Assembly: GCA_018466975.1 (NCBI GenBank)
Contig: JAENRS010000014.1
Coordinates: 62,001-126,000 of the forward strand
Reading direction: 5' to 3'
DNA: 64,000 nucleotides
Origin: Sparassis latifolia
Taxonomy: Eukaryota > Basidiomycota > Agaricomycetes > Polyporales > Sparassidaceae
Shown here: positions 57,090 to 64,000 of the stretch, one piece after another
Numbering within the stretch: position 1 is the stretch's first letter
How the letters are laid out: each line of letters begins with the position of its first letter
Position numbers and translations under genes: made by a program
The notes under the pieces: generated by a model
Seen by the model: the letters and a program-made list of their open reading frames with translations, nothing else
What the model was told of the DNA's origin: nothing
The model's database searches: none

Positions 57090-57675
57090 TTCAATCGCTG
57101 ATCCGCGTCTCAGCTACGATGATTGACCCTGCTGTTGCATACCTGTCTGAGGAAGGATACGATGCAACAGCGCCCGACGTCTGGCTCAAGGCGGCGAAAG
57201 GTAGCGACTTCTCCGGAGTCGTATGGCCTGGTACGGACGGTCTGGTATATTGTCCAAGGGAACTGAATGCTGATCTCATTTCGCAGGTTCGCCGGCACTT
57301 GTCGAACCTTTTTCTTCACATGGTAGACAACTGGCTATCGCTTCAGACTGGTTAAATCCCGCTGCACAACAGTATGCAACTCCTTCTGTTTCACCGTACT
57401 CAAGTTCACGCAGTGAACTAGCTTTCACCTGCGCTGACGGCCGTCCATTCGGACCCAAATACTCCGAATTTCAGCTATCGAAACCTATCCGATACGGAAG
57501 AGGGCCGACATGAGTAGCTACAACGCGCTCAATCCGTACACCATAAACAACGCTACGGGGGCGGCGGTGTCGAACGGGACGTCCTACATAGGTGAGGTGA
57601 TCTGGACAGACCCGAGCTGACTCGATCGACGAGTAGACAAATGTGGCGCATTCGAATGGCCTTACTGAATACGAT
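57090..57675 (+). pseudogene. GH31 alpha-glucosidase fragment
   Basis: MIDPAVAYLSEEGYDATAPD and VWLKAAKGSDFSGVVWPGTD (57117-57240) match the stretch before the nucleophile region of GH31 enzymes, where DPAVAYL and GVVWPG are typical. After a gap lacking the catalytic WIDMNE motif, NPYTINNATGAAVSNGTSYI (about 57527-57588) and, after a short intron, TNVAHSNGLTEYDT (about 57638-57675) match the later region (INNA..., HANGLIEYDTHN). Two non-adjacent parts of the enzyme are thus kept, with the active site lost. GH31 enzymes cleave alpha-glucosidic bonds. Confidence 0.8.
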
Positions 57676-58869
57676 ACTCGTAAGTTGGACACGAACACAT
57701 TTATTTCCGATGTTGGTGCAGATTCGAGATGCGGGATCTACCGTAATTGTTCTGTGTTTCGTCACCTTACGGAGTACCGGTAGGAATCATTAGAGCGCAT
57801 TGTGATTAGCAAGGCTATCCAGCCGTCAGGTTTTTCACGTCCGCAGCTCATGAGGCTATCCGTTGTTGAAGCACGGCAGGAGTTTTTACTCATGCAATAC
57901 GACGGCGGCGGCGACCACTCTTTTTGAACGCGTCCGAAGGCTGATGTTGTATCTGGTGTTTTTTCAAGGTACATACCACCGCGGTCATCTGCGACTACCA
58001 GGTTCTGCGGCTACCACCCCGGGAAGCGCGAAAGCCAACAATACACGGCCACTGCTTGCTGGATTTGCGGCAGCTGCGTGCTGACTTGTTGTCCTGCAAG
58101 ATCTCTTGATCTGGAGAGGAATAATACCTCTGCCAAGCTTGAGTACTCACGTGAACAAGCTAGTCATGGCTATTATTACCATGGAGGGCCGAGTGGTTTA
58201 ACCGATGATAACTGTAGAAGGTAGTCAACAAGGTAGTCAACATTAGACGGCGCTGAAGCTTAACGCGTTGGCGGGTCAGCGGCAGGAACGTTTACTCGCA
58301 CAGCCGTGGTGAAGGTTGATCAATCGGGTGCCTCCTCTCCGATCCTTCCTTCTGTTGGGGAAACTATTATAAACCATCGAAAATAGCAGCGAACACATCC
58401 CTTGAGCGCGCTGCCTCGCGGTTCCGTCTTGCGTGCCGTGGCGATATGGGCAATCGGGAACCTGATTTGGATGTCGAAACGTTCAGTGCACATTTTATCT
58501 GGGGATTTCTTCAAAAAATGCAGGAGAAAGGGCAAGTGTGTATCAGAGACGTGCACGGGGAGTTGGCTTCCGCAATAAAGATTGCATGTGAGGGGCACAG
58601 ATTGAGGTGTCATACAATCCTGGCAGGGTGCTGCGGCACGTCGTAGCGTGAGCGTGAGGGATGGAGGAGGGTTAGGCTCCCAGTCAATCGGGTTTGATTT
58701 TCCAACCAATCTTCGACAGTTGTAAGGAGACAAAAAAATTCCGTTCACCCCACAAGAATTTGTTCTTCAACGTAATGGTAAAGTAGCAAGCCATGGACAG
58801 TCCCCACCAGGCGGCGATGGGCAGGCCTTGCCGGTGAGACGTTGAACAAGGTTTGGAGGATTGCTTATA

Positions 58870-59016
58870 GGCGCCCAGTTGGACGTTGGTTGGACGTTGA
58901 CTGAACGTTTTGTACTTTGATTGAATGCTGACTGGAGGTCAGTTGCACGTTAAATGGATGTACACTACGTGCAAGGCGTAGTTGCGCGTTAAGTATGGTC
59001 CATACAATTGGGCGCC
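58870..59016. repeat. Short element with imperfect 12-13-bp inverted ends
   Basis: GGCGCCCAGTTGG at 58870 faces CAATTGGGCGCC ending at 59016. Inside, GTTGGACGTT-like motifs recur three times near the left end. It could be a decayed MITE; no flanking duplication is evident. Confidence 0.4.
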
Positions 59017-59640
59017 GACGCGGCACAGTACGAACGGCTGACTTGTAAGACTACCCCTCACACTTTAAGGCCCAATCTTTTATAAGGCTTTTTTCATCAA
59101 TTAATCAAGTGCAACTGCATTACTCAACTTTAGAGACAACTCCCACAGTAGGATACAATTCCCAGCATAATTCAGACATTCCGAACTCAAGATTATCCGA
59201 TTTTTCTGCTTGTGGATGCAACGCTGAGCACTGAGGTAACGTTCAACTCTCAACTTTCGGGCGGCTAATGCGGGAACCTACTGAAAATGGAACACCACCT
59301 GACGTATTCCAGATTCCCACCTCGCCGTGCCGCCTCTTCAGGCTGCAAACACCTCTGCCGATTACTTAATTTATCTCCACATCAATACATAGTATAGTCC
59401 GAGCCCAAGAAATGACACAAACAGAAAAAGGGCTGGCAATGCAAGTATGAGGCTGTAGAAAAGCTCCACCAGCAAAATTAATCCTTTTGCGCGGACTTCT
59501 GAAAGGAATGAATCCGACAATATTTTATGAACCCCCTGCAGCCACCAAACCACAAGATCGCGACGCGGAGGTGGTCCGGCTGACTAATTGCTTGATTAGG
59601 AATCGTCCGCTTCCGAAACCGTTATCGCCAGACTACTGCC

Positions 59641-59757
59641 GCAACGTTGAGGCAGCAGAGGTCATAACCGTCAGGTCCAACGTTGAGGCCTTAACCGTCA
59701 GGTCCAACGAGCCTCAACGTTGGACCTGACGGTTATGACCTCGGCTGACAGCGTTGG
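59641..59757. repeat. Strong hairpin: 31-bp perfect inverted repeat, 23-nt loop
   Basis: 59658-59688 and 59712-59742 are perfect reverse complements, and pairing continues imperfectly outward to about 59641 and 59757. The loop carries another copy of ACCGTCAGGTCCAACG, present in the left arm at 59667-59682 and again at 59694-59709. It could be a foldback element or a structured RNA. Confidence 0.85.
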
Positions 59758-61325
59758 AATAATTGATGAAAAATACCGTCATAATCTTTGGACCAAGAGC
59801 AATCAAGTCTGGCATGTCCAGGAATGAGGCATGCTTTTACAGCAGAAATCTGTATCTGACTTAACTAGGTACTCTGAGGACGACTGATAATCCTCAGGTT
59901 GCCCTATTGGCATTCAATTGAAAGGTGTTAGTGTCTAACGTTCTAACACCTACTGTCCTCCCGATCAAGATCTTCCACGAACGACCATGGTTCCGGCGGA
60001 AATTCGTAGATGCTGTATGAGTCAATTGATTCGGTTCTGGCGACGGCAAGAACGTTTGACAATATGATGACTCTCACATAAGTGTACGGGGTCTCCATTG
60101 ACGTTCCCTGTGACAATTATGTCTCCAGGTGTGACTGGACTGGACCTTGTGTTAGGTCACTGCGTGCTTCGTCCGTGGTCTTCTATCAAGCGCACAAGCC
60201 ATCCTTCGGAGTGCACAAAAAGCACAGGACTTGCAAGAACACCCTTCCCTCCGAAGCTGAGCGAGAATCCTCGAGCCAATCACAGATTAGTTTTAATCGG
60301 CAGTTGAGCGGAGAGACAAGAATCTGTAAATCCCCAAAATTCATGTGTGCTTCCATGAGCGGCGGTTCTGGACAGCTCGCTTGTCAGCTAGGACAGACGC
60401 TGTGGCGAGGAGTGCACTATGCCAAGAGCCTCAGCATCTGTTACAGCACCCGATATGTGGTGGTATATCTTGAGTCGGAGCCGTGATATCGCCGACACTG
60501 GTCATTGCAAAGTCAAAGTTTTCTCGTTATGGACTTAATGCTTCGCTGTATTGAAAGGACACGTTCGAATATCCGCATGAGCGAAAGAATGGCTAATTCA
60601 GACTAAATAATAGCTCTAATTCAGGATTAACTAGAGGACTTACACTTCCCGGGAATGATCTACCAGGGTCGGGTGTTTCTGCTCAGTTTCTCCTATATTC
60701 GACGAAACCGGTAGCCACTGGGTATGCTGCAGCTTCTTAGACCTGGGAATGTTGCCGCGGAGGTTGCTCGTATAGAGCATAGACATATACCTGAACAATG
60801 TTAGCAACGGTCAGTTCAGTGTGACTGCTTACTGCCAGAATGGAGGACCTGCCTCGACATACGGTAGCTCGTGTTGGAACCGTATCGAATCCAACAGCAA
60901 CTATTGAAATTTGTTAGAATAAAGATATGTATCCTGTGAGATTTCGGACTTCAAGTTGAACGACGCAAGGATTAGTCCATGTACGAATTGGATAGCGAAA
61001 GGAGTAACAAGGGAGGATCAAGAGCGAGGTGGCCGACAGTTGATAGATGACAGCGAGATGAATCAGATGCGTGGACGAAATTCAGCAAATGGAGTAACTG
61101 GGAGGGAGAAGAGAGGAGTAGGTTATCAAAAGTGAGACGTAGAAAGTCGGAAATTTCAGAACAAAACGCATACGACACTGAGTGAAGTGAATGTTCAGTT
61201 GAGCCGAAAACAATATCTGTAAACTGACTGGCACAGATTCTCAGATAATTCAAGCGCAACAGCTACATGGAACCTACGTAGAACACAACGTTAAGCTCTT
61301 CTGCGGTTCGCAACTACAATTGTAC

Positions 61326-61670
61326 TCAAGGACGTGCTTCGCAACTTGGATCCGGTGCATGCGTTACACTCGAACTCAAGGTAAACTCTAAGATAACTTC
61401 TGCGCTATCGTCGTCAGGTTGGCTTGACAGTGTTTGTGTTTTTGTGTGGCCTTCAACGGCCTCGTGGACTATTATCCTGCTAAAATTAGCCTGATCCCGG
61501 GGACGTGGCCACATAAATATGTGGTAGACCACGGTTTCGAACACGGTACGGTCTAGGATGGATCCGCACCAGCTTGTGTCTAAGATGCCGTGAGCCAAAT
61601 AGACGGACTGTGCCAAAGAAATGGCATCGTCGAATCTTTGAGCTGTGGCGACAGAAGCAGCGGCATACAC
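61326..61670 (-). CDS. Hypothetical open frame of 114 codons
   Basis: The reading FDDAISLAQSVYLAHGILDT and VVYHIFMWPRPRDQANFSRI looks protein-like, with an amphipathic N-terminal half, and ends at 61326. No clear upstream exon or relative is recognised. It could be the last exon of a minus-strand gene or a fragment like others in this window. Confidence 0.3.
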   Translation of the reverse strand: MYAAASVATAQRFDDAISLAQSVYLAHGILDTSWCGSILDRTVFETVVYHIFMWPRPRDQANFSRIIVHEAVEGHTKTQTLSSQPDDDSAEVILEFTLSSSVTHAPDPSCEARP

Positions 61671-62428
61671 TTCAAACTTTCCCCGCTTCGGCGACGTTCA
61701 TCTGTATATCATCAGCAAGCCACGACGGGACAGATTGTTCGATCGTGGTCCATGGCACTATGGCCATTATAGCTTCCGCAGGAACATGCGTATAAGCCAG
61801 TAGTGAGAACGTCAATGATTTAAACGCAGCATTACATCTGTACAAACCTCCTCAATCGCGTCCAGCCTTGGAGCTTGGGACCTTGAAGGTGTCAAAAAGT
61901 TCCGGGGATAGCTTTACTCCAGAAAGAAGGTGCGGTAGAAACCTACATGGCCGACGTTCTGGCGAGTATGATAAAATCGAGCCCGAGATCTCAGCTCGAA
62001 GTACGGTTTCGCAAATTACGGTGGCAACGCGTCTTCACTCGTCCTATTCAATGGAGAACACAGCTGTGGCACTGGCAGATGGCCCTCGTGCAACAGTGGA
62101 CCTTCCAACTAAGAAACATCCTCAGAACAACTTGAATGGTACCGCATTGATGTTTCATTATACCTGAAAATTTCTCTGAATGGAGGGACCCAGAAATGTG
62201 TCAGATTCTAGTCTTTGAATTCGGCAACTTCCGTCGAAATTGCGGTCGGCTCCCGGGCCCGGGACGTACGTGCACATCGTTAAATAGCAACCCGTCCACC
62301 CTGTCCTCCCCACTCAGTAAGGGATTATTTTGTAGTCTGCTTACCCGAGAAAAATTTAAGCTCTAGTAAGTAATCGTAAGCCCATTGATTTGAGGTCGCG
62401 CAGAAGACTATAGATCCACGACCTCAGC

Positions 62429-63514
62429 ATGGTCCTCACACCGGGAGATATTCCTCTGGGGACCGGACCACCCACCCGGGAGGAATTACTCATCTATTAC
62501 CCTGCGAAATTTACCTGGAAGCAGTTAAAGACGTTCGTCAATTCGGGGTAGGCCCATAAGTTATTCCTAGTCACCCTTCCAATCCCATTCTCACCTCTGC
62601 CAAGTGATCTACGGCTGCTCCAGCGCGACAAGAAACTGCATCTTAGATTCTCAGAATATATGAAAGGTATTCAAGCGCAGTATGGGTCCACGGGTATTTC
62701 CCTTCTCTGCGTCTACAAGTTTATTGTTGACTGTGGATGTGCGCAGTGAACTATCTTCTCACCAAGCGTTTGCGGTGGGGAGAACCTGATAGGCAGTCGC
62801 GCCTTTGCTCTCTGCTAGACGAAGATCATTCTGTACTCGATGGACTGGACAGCGATTGTAACGAGACCTCCACCGAGCTTCCGCCCATTTCCGCCGACGC
62901 GCCCCATCATTTCACCGCGGATACTCCCCCGGAGCTGATCAGTATCATTATGAACGATTGGCCGTACTCCGGTAAGCTACGTCTCGTCTTTCCACGAGCA
63001 TGCTCTACTAATATTTGAACAGTACCTCCGGAGGTCGAGCACATTCTCATCTGGACGCGTCTTCCCCTCCTTCGTCCATCGATCCCGCCCTCCATTGCGT
63101 CTCACCTACTAGAATACGGATTATGGGGCTTCACGGGCAACACCGAGCCCCCGCCCTCACCGAGCACGCTCCCAGAGTGTCTGCCTGCGCTTGCAGATTG
63201 GAACTTCACTCCAGACAACATTGTGCATCCTCCTCCGAGGACGGAAAAAGAAGAAGCTCTTCTGCGTGAGACGATAGATGAAATCTCGGAGTTTGTGCGA
63301 CGGAAGTGGAAGGAAGCTGAGTGGGAGACGGCATGGTTCGTGAATCCCTCGGTATGTGGGAACATACGTGATGCGGTGCCAAAATTGAATTTCCTTGGTT
63401 TTAAAACAGAGATGGCAGAGTGTTCCGGGTTTGGCACATATACACGTCCTTGCAAAGCATAAGCCCTCCGAGGAGATAAATTCCTCTGACAAAATCTCAC
63501 GCAAATATATCTAA
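62429..63514 (+). CDS. DUF3605-family protein, intact five-exon gene
   Basis: Exons 62429-62547, 62605-62693, 62747-62971, 63023-63351 and 63410-63514 join in frame, with GT-AG introns of 51-58 nt. The start has A at -3 and G at +4. The N-terminus reads MVLTPGDIPLGTG; the DUF3605 core appears as SVPPEVEHILIWTRLPLL, LLEYGLWGFTGNTEPPPSP and ETAWFVNPS, then RWQSVPGLAHIHVLAKHKPS, ending at TAA 63512-63514. The family includes fungal N-acetylglucosamine-induced protein homologues; its biochemical role is not established. No frameshift or stop occurs, in contrast with the gene fragments to the left. Confidence 0.9.
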
Positions 63515-63744
63515 TGCATGCCGTATTGGCCTGTTTATCCATGTTCTTGGATATATACCTACTATCTGCATAGATACAGTTTGTCCTAGTTTTCAGTTGG
63601 CTCTGCTCTGCAGTATGCGAAGTCGTGATGATGAAGCACATGGTCGCGACGCATGTTGCGCGTGATCAGACGCGTTCAGTTATCTCGATATGGTAATTAA
63701 AGCGAACCTCATCAGATTTCTTGACCACGAACTATCTTCCGATC

Positions 63745-64000
63745 ATGGCACGCGTTTTCTCTCTGCAAGGAAAAGGATTGAAGCTCAACACGAGAGCCGA
63801 TATCGAGCCATACCTCAAGGACGTCCCAACAACGATCGAGGAGATCCACCTCGGAGGAAACACCGTCGGAGTGGAGGCGGCGCAAGCACTTGCAGAGTTT
63901 CTCACAAAGACGACCGCTCTCAGGGTGGGTGATAGCTCCCTCGAATAACTATGTCTTTATAACGCTCCGAGCTCTTCTAGATTGCTGATTTCGCAGACAT
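63745..64000 (+). CDS. rna1: Ran GTPase-activating protein (RanGAP/Rna1), 5' end
   Basis: ATG at 63745 (A at -3, G at +4) begins MARVFSLQGKGLKLNTRADI, then EEIHLGGNTVGVEAAQALAE, the first leucine-rich repeat of Rna1-type RanGAP. A 56-nt intron (63925-63980, GTGGGT...CTAG) leads to exon 2, IADFADI, which runs off the right edge. RanGAP stimulates GTP hydrolysis by Ran in the cytoplasm and so drives nuclear transport. The visible part is intact. Confidence 0.93.

Larger units (their letters stand above)
57700..62428. other. Gene-poor region with hairpins and unassigned frames
   Basis: Two hairpins are listed separately. Open frames at 57863-58084, 58446-58646 (plus) and 60082-60486 (plus) lack recognisable motifs. 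A tRNA-like A-box (GGCCGAGTGGTT at about 58187) is present without a B-box. The region 61260-62170 holds the minus-strand frame listed separately. Confidence 0.4.

Noticed and set aside
58180..58210. tRNA gene suggested by GGCCGAGTGGTT
   Set aside because: No B-box, no cloverleaf and no acceptor pairing were found downstream.
1..64000. CRISPR arrays, bacterial operons or phage genes
   Set aside because: Introns and gene families are clearly fungal and no regularly spaced repeat-spacer pattern exists.

Overview
The window looks like nuclear DNA of a basidiomycete, most likely an Agaricomycete. Genes carry short GT-AG introns (about 50-100 nt). Several gene families are ones I associate with mushroom genomes: a Rap1-Myb/SANT-like multi-exon protein, an Agaricomycete F-box family, a TET/JBP-like oxygenase and a DDE integrase family. 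Fatty-acid synthase beta-type domains (dehydratase, malonyl/palmitoyl transferase) run into an alpha-type ACP domain in one reading, as in the single-chain basidiomycete FAS. All family names come from recognising motifs by eye; no search was run.

Layout. 0-3 kb: a broken DDE integrase and a TET/JBP-like oxygenase relic, both linked to mobile DNA. 4.5-10.3 kb: copy A (minus strand) of a chimeric repeat made of unidentified sequence X, a piece of the myosin motor of a myosin-motor chitin synthase, and pieces of FAS. 10.3-24.6 kb: mostly non-coding, with a 27-bp minisatellite, a MITE-like hairpin and a diverged pair of direct repeats, plus an apparently intact unknown gene (12.1-13.6 kb, minus) and a multi-exon hypothetical gene (19.4-23.3 kb, plus). 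24.65-29.6 kb: copy B (plus), nearly identical to A and inverted relative to it. It is followed by a truncated Ty1/copia RNase H end, a small HicA-like-fold gene and a ThrE/Prm10-type transporter relic.

33.9-41.2 kb is more gene-like: a leucine-rich-repeat signalling protein, a SANT/Myb-like gene and an F-box-family gene. 42.6-46.1 kb holds a series of truncated genes, all on the minus strand: NRPS-type reductase domain, KRE6/SKN1 glucan-synthesis protein, aldo-keto reductase and HSF DNA-binding domain. 46.4-49.2 kb: copy C, with X and the chitin synthase motor but without the FAS fusion. 51.6-56.4 kb: a disrupted DNA polymerase alpha catalytic subunit with a duplicated exon. 57.1-57.7 kb: a GH31 alpha-glucosidase fragment. 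The right end returns to ordinary intact genes: a DUF3605 protein with five clean exons and the start of RanGAP (rna1).

Most of the window therefore reads as a repeat-rich island full of gene fragments, flanked on the right by conserved single-copy genes. Two observations stand out. First, the chimeric X-chitin synthase-FAS repeat family recombines host exons at a shared junction. Second, in the stretches I aligned, copies A, B and C differ almost only at bases next to CpG while the CpGs themselves are kept. That is the reverse of normal methyl-CpG decay and suggests either methylation-related base-calling errors or an unusual mutational process.
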